Shown one piece after another: positions 23,484 through 35,851 of a stretch of 64,000 nucleotides of DNA; within the stretch, counting starts at the first letter, position 1, and every line of letters starts with the position of its first letter. Where the stretch lies: the NCBI GenBank assembly GCA_037903355.1, contig JBAJFE010000003.1, forward strand, positions 1 through 64,000. The letters run 5' to 3'. Below the pieces are notes generated by a model. That model was not told the origin of the DNA. It did no database searches and saw only the letters and a list, made by a program, of their open reading frames with translations. The position numbers and the translations under genes are program-made. The stretch is from Trichuris trichiura (Eukaryota > Nematoda > Enoplea > Trichinellida > Trichuridae).

Positions 23484-25239
23484 TCAATTGGAATCCAAGC
23501 CGGCTGCCTTTCGACATTTCTGCATTGTTGCGCGCAGCATGAACTGCCGACGAGACAAGTTGCGGATCATCTTAAGCAAACATACGTGTGTTGCAAAGGA
23601 TAATTTCCCATTACATTGCATACCTTTAAGTAAACGTCTATACCGAGCAAATTCTTTTTCAAAGCTTCGCTTAAATAGTAAAGCGTGTCCTCAATGGCGC
23701 AGTCTTCCACGTAGCAATTGACGATTCTAAACATTCTCGTATTAACCTCAATGACATAAACGGAACGTAAGGTTACTGTCGATAAAGAGGTGCCGTCGTA
23801 TCAATTATGTCATCCACGGCCACTTCTTCGCTCGGAACTGAGCTGAGCGCTTTATCAATACGACCAATACGCTCACTGTACGCAGATGATGCGCTATTCA
23901 ATTTAGTCTCCTCTTCTATCATCTCTTGAGTCATAAGATCAATTTTCCTCGCACCTTCTACAAGCTCTTCGTTCGTACGCCTCAAAGATTGAAGCTCCGC
24001 CTGAATGGAAGAAATTTACAAATTCTCACGAAAGACAAGAACGCCTGCACATCATATTTATCGAACGTATGCTTACCGACAGCTGGCCAACAATTTCAAA
24101 TAACTTTTTCCGCACGACATCTTCTGCTGCCGATATTAAGCTTACACGTATATGCTCCGGCTGAATAGTGCCTCCGTAGGGTGGTCGCGCCGGGGGCGCA
24201 GGACGAAAAGGAGTAGGATACGGTGGATAATTTGAGCTACCTTAAACGCACTGGTACTTGGCAAATGGAAACACTTGGCTGAAGCAAACCGGTCGGATAA
24301 GGAGGGTAATGGTTAAAGGGTGGTTTCTCCTGCGCCGTCTGTCCGCCAGAAGGATAAGACAATGGACGCGGGGCTATTGGCTGACCGTATAAAGGAGGAC
24401 GGACTCCGGGATACCCTAAAAAGGAAAAGTCAAAGATTCGAGTTGGATTTTCAGTTACTGCTTACCGTAAACTGGCCTGGGCATCTGTCTTGGTGGATCA
24501 GCAACAGACTGCATAGTCTTCGTGAAAACAGGGCAGTTATCGCCGAAAACAAGAGACATAATGGACAACAGTCCGATCAAGTCCGAATCGGCCTGCAAAT
24601 GTAGTTCATGCAGTCCAAGCAAATGGAAATATGGTAATGTCCTACCTCCCGATTCCAGTCTGTCAGATAAGGTAGATAGATCAGTCCAGTATTGTCGACG
24701 TGCATCGAAGGTTTTATCACCATTCTTTCCGTCGGACGCACATAGCAAATAGGAGCACTTTTTGGGTACGTATCAAGTAGAAAAACGCATATAGGTATAT
24801 TGTACGTGTTCTCTGAAGCATAACCGATATAGCGTTTTAGAATCTTAGCGTTTACGACCCGCGTATACCTTTGAAGTGAATTGGAATAGTGCCGCTTAGC
24901 ATGAACATAGCAGTACGGCAGCCGTTTGGCATTACTGAAAACAATAATAGCACTGTACAACAGGCAACAGATTTGTACGAAAGCAAATTAAACTTTTGAA
25001 TGCATAAACGACAGAATAAACAGCCAAAATGAATGTTATCAATGTTGAGCGCATTCAACTGACCATGATAACCTTTCGAAGGAACCAAATCTGGAAATTG
25101 AACAAGTGCATTCCTCACGTCGCGCGCTGCTGCTGCAATATTGGACGACTAAAAAAGAAACGGTAATAATAAGACAGCATATAAACATTTCACGTACCCC
25201 AATTGAAACGAGAATTTTTTCAATATCTTGATCAGACAT
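23484..25239 (-). CDS. TSG101: ESCRT-I subunit TSG101/VPS23
   Basis: Ubiquitin-binding ESCRT-I component acting at endosomes in sorting of ubiquitinated cargo. Ten exons (25198-25239, 25073-25148, 24869-24934, 24646-24812, 24466-24592, 24290-24415, 24077-24240, 23777-24000, 23624-23726, 23484-23570) sum to 394 codons, giving 393 aa against about 390 in human. Order: N-terminal UEV domain with GTIPIHFKG, NTYNIPICVFLLDTYP, VDNTGLIYLPYL and VFGDNCPVF; a Pro/Tyr/Gly-rich linker; a coiled coil starting LRRTNEELVEGARK; and the C-terminal steadiness box (IEDTLYYLSEALKK, SRRQFMLRATMQKCRKAAGL). The start at 25239 was chosen because the first exon (MSDQDIEKILVSIG) fits the family length. The 138-nt second intron has no stop and is divisible by three, so retained-intron protein is possible. 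Confidence 0.93.
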
Positions 25240-25532
25240 CACAAAGGACAAAGATTAAAAATAGATAAGAAAAGTCGATCAGCTGGTCTGTACAACCTAC
25301 ACTACAGTAAAACGTAACCAGCAGGTTACATCGACGGGTTGCTTTCCGATCGAAGACTCTGAAACGACTGCTAGGATAAATATTCTGCTTTTGATGTGCT
25401 TTTTAAACGAATTCGCATTTTTTGATTACGTAAAGCAAAACTAAGGCGAGTGATTCGCGCATGTGACGAAGTTGTTTTCAAAAAGAACCGAACGTTCATT
25501 TTTTCAAATACAGATACACGATTGGAGCGCGT

Positions 25533-26981
25533 TTAATTTTCGCCTTCGCTTTCGTCGGCGTCTTCTTTAGTTGACTCCCTTTTTTCTTTGTCCAACTGCT
25601 CGTCCAAATCGGCAGGGGCGATCAGCCCTTCGTCGTCATCTTCTTCGTCACCGGGAATTTCCGCCCCCTCCAATTCCAGCAACTCTAATCGACGCTTTAT
25701 TTCGCTCTCGTCCCAGTCGGTCACAACTTTGGGCTGAAGTGAAAGAAAACAAAACCTGTCATACGAATTGCTAAAAATGTACGCCCTTACCGCCAAGACC
25801 ACTTTAAATGTTCCGCCTGAATTTTCAATGGAATTCTTTATGCGTTCTAATGTCGCGTTGACAACGGCTAGACCTTCCGCCCTTTCGAACGTTGTCAAAG
25901 TGACCACATATAGAGGAGGAGCAATCAAGTTTATCTATACATTAACAAAGTAACATTTATAATGAACACCGACCTATTGCCTACTTTGATTGGCATTTCT
26001 ACAGTGTAACACTTCAATCCTTCGTTTAGAGCGACTTTCACTGCGTCTATGCCATCGTAACCAAAACAATTCACTTCAATGTCTAAGCTAGTCGCAGTTT
26101 AAGCAAACGGTTAAAGAGAAGGGCAAAGAAGCTGACCAGAGCGAATCTTTACTGCCTGAGGAGTGAGGCGCTTCTTAATGTTTTCCAAAATTTTCTCTTT
26201 CGTAATATCATCTATGTCACACTCGTCCAATGCAGAATCGTCGCTGCAGAGTAGGCGGTAAATGAGATTTTAAAAATGGAAAGCGCCAACCCACTTACCC
26301 AACTGCCTTTTTGAAAACCTCGTAAGAAGCTGCCTTTCTACCATATTTTCTGTCAAAATACCAAGCTGTCCTATTCAACAAATCTTCAAGCTGTTTATCG
26401 GAGTCGTAGCCAAGTTGTTCAGCGACATGACGTAGAATGCCGTATACAGCTTTTGCTTTCGCAAAGCGTTCTTCGCATTCGATCAAATCTTTGGTATACA
26501 CCCGCCTTTTTGACAAGTCAATATAACCTTTAAAAAAAATAGACCATTGCGTAAAACATTCAATCACATTCGTCTGGAAAACCTTTGTCCTCGTCAACAC
26601 GGATCACAACTACGCATTCACTTCTGCCAACGCGTATTAATTTATTCACCGAACGAATACGACGACGGGATAATTCGCTCAGCAAAATCATTCCCTCTGA
26701 AAGTAAATACATGCAATAACAAAGAATTTAAAAAAGTCGGTGAAGCAATTAGAGATACTTATGCCAAGAAAACTTTTTCGCTAAATGTAACGACCAACAG
26801 CGAATGTAACGTAAAAAACACGCTTTAAGTGCTTGAAACTTTGCGTAGGCTCACCAATGTCGTTATATTCCAAAAGACTGACGTAGGCGCCCATTTCAGC
26901 GATGGAACGCACAGTTACCATCACAGTGTCTTCAATGTCAGGATACCTGTCCGCATAGAAGCGACAGGACAGCTGAGGCAT
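25533..26981 (-). CDS. EIF2S1: Translation initiation factor eIF2 subunit alpha
   Basis: Alpha subunit of eIF2, the GTPase complex that brings initiator Met-tRNA to the 40S ribosome. Seven exons (26855-26981, 26583-26696, 26299-26527, 26137-26243, 25985-26082, 25791-25934, 25533-25733) sum to 340 codons, 339 aa. The S1 domain opens [18 protein letters not shown] and contains [12 protein letters not shown], in which the first Ser after EL (Ser52 counting Met) is the Ser51 target of stress kinases. Then [10 protein letters not shown], the helical domain ([21 protein letters not shown]) and the C-terminal alpha/beta domain ([30 protein letters not shown]), followed by an acidic tail longer than in vertebrates. 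The protein stop lies about 290 nt upstream of the TSG101 start on the same strand. Confidence 0.97.
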
Positions 26982-29295
26982 TTCACAAAATGTGGCTAAC
27001 GGATCAAAAGAAAACCAAAAGTACGTCTACATAAACCGACAAATAAGTTGCGACAAAATTCGACCTAGCAAAGCCGAAACTAACGTTAATGTAACAGTAA
27101 GAACACAAATAATAAGTATACGCAGGTAACCTTTACTTGTTTTCAGGTAACAGCTTTTAATTCTTATTTTGAATGTTGCTCAATAAATAGCAATTTGATT
27201 TAGACGTAAAAAAACTTAAAATCAACACACTCAATCGGCAAACATTATTTTTGTTACTTGAACGGCCTCGGCAGGCGATGATGTCTTCTTATGAAAGTTT
27301 GCCGCGCGTGAACACCTGCACTAAAACTAAAATAAATGCTTTACCAACAAATTGACAATCAGTTGCTAAAAAAAAGTCACGGAAGGCGGTTTAAGTTTTC
27401 AAAGCTTTTAAAAAGCTCCAATTTCGCTATCAGCGAATTGGAAACTTTACCGTAGATATTCGCTTACGGTAAAGCTGTATAATGCTTGTGTTTGATAATA
27501 ATATTCAAAAAGAACTTTACAGCTAATTAGCAAGCGTAAAATAGGAGTTTACGTGTTATAAAGCAAAATACATTCAAGCCTACATACACAAACATTTCCA
27601 AGCGCCCAAAGCACCAGTTTCAGTCTGCGCAGAGGTAATCAAACGTAAACATGCAGCAGCGACCGACGAGGTTACATTTGGATTTGCGCGGTTTTCTGCC
27701 GCTTAACAATTCGCTATATTTGTAATTTAGCATAACTAAAGGTTGGCGCAGAAGTTTACAAAAACTTCGGAGCTTTTGCAATACATCTCGCTTTGACGGC
27801 ATTTAATAATGGCTGCGTAACGATTTCACCTACTGAAACTCGACGCATTCTGCCACCTGGCAAGACGCTTATACCGTAATCAGTGATAATTAAGTTCACT
27901 CAAGGAGACGCGTCATCTTTGATAGTCACGTACGTCGCCTTCGTTCAGACTGTGGCAAATGTACTGACAAATAAGAGCACCCCATTACAGCTCTGCTTAG
28001 GCTTACCGAAGAGGCGTATAGCCAATTTAGCTATTACCAAGAAGATATAAGATTTTCGCGAAGCAAAAAGTTTACACGCGCTTTCCTCGAAGAAAGCGAG
28101 AGCGCCTAAATGTGCTTGTCTTCTTCGAAACATGGTGCACTTTAAACACACAGACAGCTTTTGGGATTTTTACATTTTGTTGGAACGCAGGTTTACCTGT
28201 TACATATTCGTTAACTGCAAAATCACTATGTTCAACGATACGGCGCAAACAAACTCTTCAGAAAACCAGGAAATCAACACAATCGATTTAACCAACTTGA
28301 CCAGCTTAAATGAACTAAAGTTTCAAACGCAGGATTGTTTTTCCACAAACAATCTGCCAATCAAATATTCCCGTTTCGAAGGCAGAATATGACTGTTATG
28401 CGTTTTGCTAACTAAATGGAATAGATCTAAACGAGTAGGATTATGTCGCCGGCTCAAGCTTAATTCCTATGAAAGCATAGAGTCGTAATGTACATGAGCT
28501 TACAAATGCGTTCCTACGAAGCATAGAAACTCTTTAACGCATTTTTTGAGACCCCAATCCATCATAACATTAATAATAGAAACATTAGACCTATGAGCGA
28601 GCATCGTGATGAACACAATTATTTATTGCGCTTCCTACATCTTAAATAATAAAGTTATGGGCAAGAATAAAAGCCAAAATCGAACCGCGTGCTTAAGCAG
28701 TACCGAAGAAAGTTACAACTTTTGTTGGTTCCAACATAAGAATGTTATGAAGCCATGGAGCAGCAATGCAATACAGCACTTTCGCTGGTTGGTCTTTCGA
28801 GGCCAGCAAAATATTCCCTTGGGCCACTGTTTCTTGGTTAAACAACCTCGCGAATAAGCAAAGCTTAGGAAAACCTACTAAAATTATTTGCATAAGTTCC
28901 AGAGCTACTAAGGATCGATCGACTTGATCATGCTCTCCATGTGCCCTATTCCCTCTTTCAATACAATGTTAGCTTATATTTCACGGAAAACTAAATTTGC
29001 ATATGCACGCAGACTAGCCTGCGACCTCTTTTCAAAAAGATCATCATCTTATTCCCAGTACCATCCTGCAGTAGGCGTTAAGGCGAAGCGGGAAAAGTCG
29101 ATCGCTTTTCTGGCAACATGGGATCTATGGTAAGCTGCTGCGAACACCTTTTTTCCAACTTTGCGTCATTTCACGTAGGCTCAACTGCTCACAGTACTTT
29201 CCCTAATAAGTCTATTCGGACTACACGCGTCAATCAAGCATAGCGGTAGGATAAAAATACTTGATAGCAGCAAAAGATGAATAAAGAAGCTTATA
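26982..29295. other. Intergenic region between eIF2-alpha and the chitin-binding gene
   Basis: Divergent promoters are expected here, because eIF2-alpha runs left and the chitin-binding gene runs right. It holds two adjacent hairpins at 27417-27474 and several unsupported short frames. The first exon (signal peptide) of the chitin-binding gene may lie near 29050-29130, where a good donor (CTATG|GTAAGC) occurs, but no join could be confirmed. Confidence 0.45.
27417..27474. other. Two adjacent stem-loops
   Basis: The first is tccaatttcgct...agcgaattgga around a 2-3 nt loop (27417-27442). The second is ctttaccgta...tacggtaaag around a 9 nt loop (27446-27474). Both stems are essentially perfect and are separated by only about 3 nt. 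Plausible as a structured RNA, as a divergent-promoter element or as the remnant of a mobile element. Confidence 0.5.
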
Positions 29296-31783
29296 GACTT
29301 TTTGGAAAAATGCGCTCATATTCCGGATGGAAACTACCCGATTAGTCCATGCTCACATCACTATCTGGCTTGCTCAGGCGGTCGAGGTATAATTAGGGTA
29401 TGTCCGTCAGGTTTGATTTACAACCCGGTACGAAATCGATGCGATAATAAAGCTGACGTGGCTACATGCGGCGTATCAACAACCACTACGACCACTCCAT
29501 TATCGGACATTACAAGTACTACAGGTGACGACGTTAAACGTTTGGCTGCAACAAAAAGCCCAAGCCAACAAAACAATATTTCATCTTCTTAGAACAACAG
29601 ACGTTCGATTGTTCCGGCTTGCTTCCTGGCGATTATCCTTTGCAAGCCAACTCATGTTTACAACAATATTTTACGTGCGATGCAAACAGCGTTGGCGTTG
29701 TCCGAACTTGTCCCAACGATCTGTACTTCGATTCCGTCAATAGAGTATGCAACTTCTTCGACAACATTGCAAGCTGCTCTGGGGTTACAGCGCCACAGAC
29801 CACTGTAACGTCTACTTTAGGACCGACTCTTCCTCGTAAGCGATTTCACTATTCGCTTAGCATGATGGTCTTCTTACGCATAACTATTTCTACGCAGCGG
29901 TCGAATTCGACTGTTCAAAAAGAAAAGACGGATTTTACCCAAATCCTGCTAGGCAATGCAGCAGCATCTACTACGCGTGCACCGCTGGCGAAGCTCGAAG
30001 GCTCTTCTGTGGAAGCGGTCTTGCTTATGACATCGTTACAAGAGCATGCCAAAGTCCTGACAACACATTTGCATGTACCGGAAGAACAACTCCAATCACT
30101 TCGGCGCCTACTACAGTCACCACTCAACGTACGACTTCAAAACATGAAGAATACTCAAAATTTTATTCATTCTTTTCAAGTTTCTCCAGTCGACTGCGTT
30201 ACTCTGCCAAACGGGCTTTATCCAAATCCAGAGGATGCGTGCAGCAGAATCTTCTTTGCATGTTCCGATGGCATTGCTGATCGCTTTGTTTGCCCTGGAG
30301 AGCTGTACTTCGATTCCGATACGCAATCATGCCAACGATTCAGTGATGTATTCGCTTGCACCGGTGTAACAACAACAACAACAACAACTACCTCAGCAAG
30401 CACAACAACAACTCCACAAAGTGACGGTGAGCAGTTAGCTGTCTTTTCTTGACTATTTTTATATTCATATGTGTTGTAGTCGGCTTCGATTGCACTTCGC
30501 TTGCGGACGGACTCTATCCAAATCCGAATGAAATTTGCTCAACCTTTTACTTCATCTGCTCTGGTTCAGTGGCCAGAAGGCAAAATTGTCCTTCGGGCTT
30601 GTACTACGACCCCGAGATACAGCGTTGCAACAGTTTTGGTAACATATTCGTTTGTACAGGAACGAGACCGACAACAACCACAACAACAACACGAGTAACT
30701 GTTACTTCTTGTGAGCTTCAGTTTTCGTTACGCCATTTTGAATGCAACATGCCGAAGCTTTCAGCACCGGATTTGGACTGTACTAATCTGGCCAATGGGC
30801 TCTATCCGAATCCGAGAAGTCAGTGCTCGCCTATTTACTTTTACTGTACCAATGGATTCGCGTACGAACGCCGCTGCTTGGATGACTTGTTCTTCAATCC
30901 CGAATTGAAGATATGCGATCGTTATTCAGATATCTTTGAGTGCACCGGAACGCGTTCAACGCCGACAACAACGCCAACGCCTACAACACCTCAGTCGGAT
31001 GGTAACATTTCTCTGTCTTTTTGCGGACGAACAACCGCTTTTTCTTAGTGCCTTTCAACTGTGCATATTTGCCAAACGGAAACTATCCGAATCCATCGCA
31101 GCAATGTTCCAACATGTTCTTTACGTGCAGTAATGGAAAAGCCACAATACGAACGTGCCCACAGGAGACGTACTTTGACCCTGAATTGCGGCTCTGCCTA
31201 AAGTTCAGCGACGTACCGGCTTGTAGTGGCACTCAAAGGACCACAACGACCGCGACCACTACAACAGCGTTGTCGGACGTAACAACTCCATTCTTCCAAT
31301 GTGGCAATATGCCAAATGGCAATTATCCATTGGGTTCTTGCGAAAATGTGTACGTCTCCTGCGTGGATGGCAATCCCAGTCGTCGAGAGTGCCCACCGAA
31401 CTTATTCTATGATTACACGATAAACGAATGCGACTATATTTACCGCATTCCAGGTTGCGGTGGACAGCGTACCACAACAGCACTGTCTGACGTCACAGTT
31501 ACTACTACAACGCGTAAGCGCTTTTGTCATAGCTAAGTTGAGCATTCAGGTGATGGTCAATTTCTTTTTAGCTGCACCAGGGTTCGACTGCTCCAGATTG
31601 GCCGATGGCAAATACCCAAACCCGGACAATGTTTGCTACAGTGACTTTTACTATGTCTGCGCTGGCGGTCGAACATCCAGGATGTACTGCCCCGCCGGAC
31701 TTATTTACGATCCGAACGCTCAGGAATGTAGATTCCGTAGGCATGCGAAACCTTGCAAGAAAAGTTCACTCGGTTCCCTTTAA
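29296..31783 (+). CDS. Secreted chitin-binding protein with nine peritrophin-A (CBM14) domains
   Basis: An extracellular matrix protein expected to bind chitin, as in eggshell, pharyngeal cuticle or peritrophic layers; C. elegans CBD-1 and CPG proteins are comparable. Nine six-cysteine modules are visible, starting near 29311, 29604, 29913, 30193, 30487, 30777, 31063, 31296 and 31587. Most share a (L/M)(A/P)(D/N)GxYPNP start, an aromatic (I/F)(Y/F)(F/Y)xC core and an FDxxxxxC(x)F end. Modules are joined by Thr-rich linkers, several ending SDG or SDVT beside a splice donor. Introns such as those ending near 29912, 30480 and 31570 separate modules in phase 1, so module-per-exon duplication is likely. 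The protein ends CKKSSLGSL at 31783. The signal-peptide exon was not found; some linker splice sites are ambiguous. Confidence 0.85.
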
Positions 31784-33641
31784 CTTGAGCGTTCACTTCC
31801 CATCAACGTCCCATTGCTTTCCATGGCTTGTTTTGGTTTCAGTTGCTTTTGAAAGTGCAATACAACTCTATAGGTTGACTTTTCAAACTTCCCGCTTAAA
31901 CTGGCTACCGACCACCTTCTAACAGCGTTGAAGGGGTGATTTAGGATCAAAAGAAGCTGTACAAGCGCGTCGTTCTGCTGCTTAGCTGAACAAGTTAAGC
32001 TCTACAGAGTAGACGAACATGTACTGTAATGTCATTGAGCAGATTCTACAAAAAGGACTTCGCTTGAGCATTAATTTCTTGCAGGTACTGCTTTTAGAAA
32101 TAAGCATGCTTCCCTTTATATTACAACCAAAGCATACTACGGAAACTGCAACGACGGACACTCGTTCGCGCTTAAACTATTAGCTAGCTTCAAAATAGAA
32201 GCTAAATGACTCGATTTTGCAGTTTCGGAATTAACCTCAGAAACTTCAATGACACTACATGTTGGTACAAATATTCGAAAGCACCTTCTTACCTGGAAAA
32301 TCTGGCGCTAAGTGGCCTACATTGGAACAAGGCGCAGTTCAGCAGCATTTGCGCACCACTTTGGCGGGGATTCTTCGCAAACCCGTTTCTGAAAAGCAAA
32401 AGAAAGGTTTAGGCGGACAAAAAGCTACGATCAAAGTCGACGGACCGAAATAGTTCATCGCAGGCCCTGCAAAAAAACGCGTATTACGGGGCAGAAAGTA
32501 AATTACGTAATATTTATAGTTAGCTCCTCTGGTAACAATTAAAACTTAGGCGAAAGGGAATCGTACTAACTAGCTTTTTGCATCGCCCCTCTCGAGCAAC
32601 TGCAGAGAAACAGATAGCGCAATGTGGCAAGAACTTAGCGTAAACCAATTTGAAAATGTGTGCAAACAAAAGCAGTCTAAAAACGATACTTAAAATGTCA
32701 GCGCCAACTTGCATTTGGACGCGGTTTAGTAGGATAAGTATCTTCCTAGAATTTTCCATCAAACAATTAGTCATATGCAAAACGTACAGTATACAGTTTA
32801 ACTTGAGTATATTGTTGCTCGTTTGAAATATCTTAGTAAGCGCTCCTTACCAGACAAGCACAATTTTGTACAGCAAAAAACAGACGAAATTTTTTTGCGC
32901 GCATCTCTTTTTTAATATTTCCTTCCAGCTTTTTTAAGCATTTATTGAAAAATAGTCCCAACATAGAGATAGCCTTGATGTCTACGTGCCTCAGTGTTAT
33001 AATTTACGTTTGACGGCGAAGTTTTGTTTTTCCCTTAGCTAAGCCTAAGCCGAAATCTAAGTCTTACGTGTTAACTTAGCTTAAGAACAGAATATAGCAG
33101 GCGGCAAACACGCAGTAAGACAGAGGGGCAAATAAGACTGAAAAAAACATTAAATTTAACTTCGTCCACTTAAAGCAATGGCACTGATGACAGTATGCAA
33201 GCAGAAGTCAACGTGTTGCCCTCATTTTTCATTCTCTTCGAATATTACAATGCTTGGACATTTTAAAAATTTAAAATTTTTTAAGACGTGTCAATCATAA
33301 GCCTATATTGCGCATTTCAACAACAATGCTTTTTTGCTTCGTGTTCACTTTCTACAAAATATAGATCTTCAAGTTAACAATGAGTACTGCCTTGTGTTGC
33401 TCGCTTTGTTTGCAAAAAATAACAACTTTACGCTATTATTTATTATTAAAAAGATTAAGGAAAGAAGATTACGTTTTCCTGCTGCTTTATACAATTGATT
33501 CATTTTACTGAATGCGCGTACAATTGCAGATGATCGATCGTTGTTTACTATAGCATTGACCTTGCCAGTTGTTGCCTGTTTGCATTGGCCGAACGGCCGT
33601 TCTCGTAGCCATTGCCTCCATTGGGTTGCTCGTGTCCAGCA
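31784..33641. other. Intergenic region with a dispersed repeat
   Basis: No gene supported. It includes the 3' end of the chitin-binding gene, a CCTAAG-type repeat at 33040-33090 and, at the right, the promoter of the acyl-CoA dehydrogenase gene. Confidence 0.5.
33040..33090. repeat. Dispersed telomere-like CCTAAG repeat, copy 3
   Basis: ttagctaagcctaagccgaa, then cttacgtg, then the inverted acttagcttaag. The same layout as at 8330 and 19640, but the best palindrome of the three. Confidence 0.5.
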
Positions 33642-35510
33642 ATGCTTTGGCGGCGCTTGGTATCAACGGTTAATCGCCATTTCAGCTTAAGCTTAAGGAC
33701 TACACCAAGTGAAGTTGTGCAAGCTGGCGGCTTTTGCTTCGGTACCTTATTTATACCTCATCGTTTCGTCTAGTAGCAGTTTATCTTCCAAGAATTATCC
33801 GACGAAGCCAAGAACTATCAGTCCGTTGCACTCAAGTTTGCCAAGGAAGAAATTATTCCAAAGGCACCCCATTATGACCAAACAGGCGAGGTTCGCTCAA
33901 TCGCAGCTTTCAAGCAGTACTGCTATTGATGCCTTCAATATGTTTCAGTATCCTTGGGACTTGTATAAAAAAGCTTGGGACCTTGGCTTGGCAAACACGG
34001 AAATTCCGGAAGCATACGGTTAATAGAGCTCGATTTTTTTCTAGCCTTATAGTCTTCTCTGCCCAGGTGGTCTGAATCTAAGCTCTCTTGAATCAGCCAT
34101 AGTGACGGAAGCGCTGTCGTACGGTTGCACCGGAATAACGACAGCCATTTTGGCTAATGGGCTTGCGGTAAGCTTGATTTTCCTTTTTAAGAAGCTGGCG
34201 AATTTCTCTATGCAGGAAATGCCGTTGATTTTATCGGGAAACGAATTTTTAAAGAAAAAATACCTGGGCAGAATGACCGCTGAACCGTTGATAGCGGCCT
34301 ATTGCGTCACGGAACCAGGCACCGGCTCGGACGTGGCCGCGGTGAAAACCAAGCTTACCAAAAAAGGTTAGCACCTACATATATTTAATATATCCAAACA
34401 AAAATTATTGAAATGCCCGTATAGGCAATAGCTACGTTTTGAACGGCCAAAAAATGTGGATAACCAACGGTGGCTACGCGAATTGGTTTTTCGTTCTTGC
34501 TCGTTCCAATCCAGATTCCACTGTTCCCGCGTCAAAGGCTTTCACAGCTGTTGTAGTTGACGGCGATGCTAAGGGAGTAATACGCGGCAAGAAGGTACAG
34601 TTGGGCAAATTAGTGTCGACAGTTGGAATATTCTGCCAATTTTTTTCTAGGAAATAAATATGGGGCAACGATGCAGCGATACACGCGCAATAACCTTCGA
34701 AGATGTCATCGTTCCTAAAGAGGTAGGTGGGCAGTTTGTATTTTTTTTCTTAGCGCCCTCGGATATGGGGTCGTCTTTGGCGATTGCTTCAACTGCGGGC
34801 GCTTATAACGAAGCTGCCAAATTTGCATTAACATCCGCTGCTATTCGGCCACATTATCCCATTGCTTGACGATACCTATCGCAGCAAAGTATTTTTAGAA
34901 TTTAATTGGAGAAGAAGGTATGGGCTTCAAAATTGCAATGGGCGCCTTCGACCGTACCAGGCCATTCGTAGGTGTATTCCAACAAATGGGACAATTTCGT
35001 TTTATGCAAATGGCTTACAGATTGCTGCAGGTGCCGTTGGCTTGGCTTGGAGGTGCTTGGATGAAGCTGTGAAATATTCCATGGAAAGAAAAGCGTTTGG
35101 TAGACCAATAGGCGAACATCAAGCGGTCGCCTTCATATTGGCCGACATGGCAATTGGCGTCGAAACAGCTCGACTAATAACCTACAAATCTGCATGGGAA
35201 GTCGACCAAGGAAGGCGAAATAGCTATTTTGCCTCTATAGCGAAGGCTTATGCGTCCGATGTGGCCAACAAGTGCGCTACGGACGCTGTTCAGGTCGAAT
35301 GGATGTCGAGGTTGTTATCAGTATGTAAATTTATTCCATTCTGTTTTACAGGTGTTCGGCGGCAATGGTTTCAGTAGCGACTATCCCGTCGAGAAGCTTA
35401 TGCGCGACGCGAAAATCTATCAAATCTACGAAGGTACGTCGCAAATTCAGCGCGTCATTATCGCTCGCCATTTGTTTGCTCAAGCAAAAGAGCATGGCGG
35501 TTTAGCTTGA
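33642..35510 (+). CDS. ACADM: Mitochondrial medium-chain acyl-CoA dehydrogenase
   Basis: FAD enzyme catalysing the first step of beta-oxidation of medium-chain acyl-CoAs in the mitochondrial matrix. Ten exons (33642-33741, 33793-33890, 33949-34018, 34067-34167, 34216-34366, 34425-34594, 34651-34722, 34899-34967, 35021-35293, 35352-35510) give 420 aa, the length of human MCAD (421). The first exon encodes an Arg/Ser-rich presequence ([19 protein letters not shown]), the expected mitochondrial import signal. Family motifs follow: [109 protein letters not shown], and YEGTSQIQR with the catalytic-base Glu. ETF is the electron acceptor in the family. Confidence 0.95.
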
Positions 35511-35851
35511 ACTCATTTTTTTTTCACCTTTATCTTTACTTGGCGCAACTCTACCTCACGACTAACTACGCATTACTGTCTACCTCATAATCGACAGGGT
35601 CTCTTTGCTCACCAAAGTTTAAACTGCGTTTTTAAATTTATAGTCTTTCCTCTACCTCACACGCTTACTTTCTACCGTATGCGCTACCTAGTAAAAAAAA
35701 AGACTTTAAACGTAATTAGTTGACATAACCTGCAAATCATTATGGATCTGTGTAAATTAAAAAGAGTAAATAATTCACGTGAGCTGAACAATTAGTCAGT
35801 TGTGTCGTTGAGCGCGGCAGTACAGTCGGTTGTCATCCTGAATTGGTTTGG

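Noticed and set aside
28670..28700. A tRNA T-arm-like GGTTCGA on the minus strand
   Set aside because: No acceptor stem, anticodon arm or D-arm can be formed around it. No tRNA or rRNA gene was recognised anywhere in the window.
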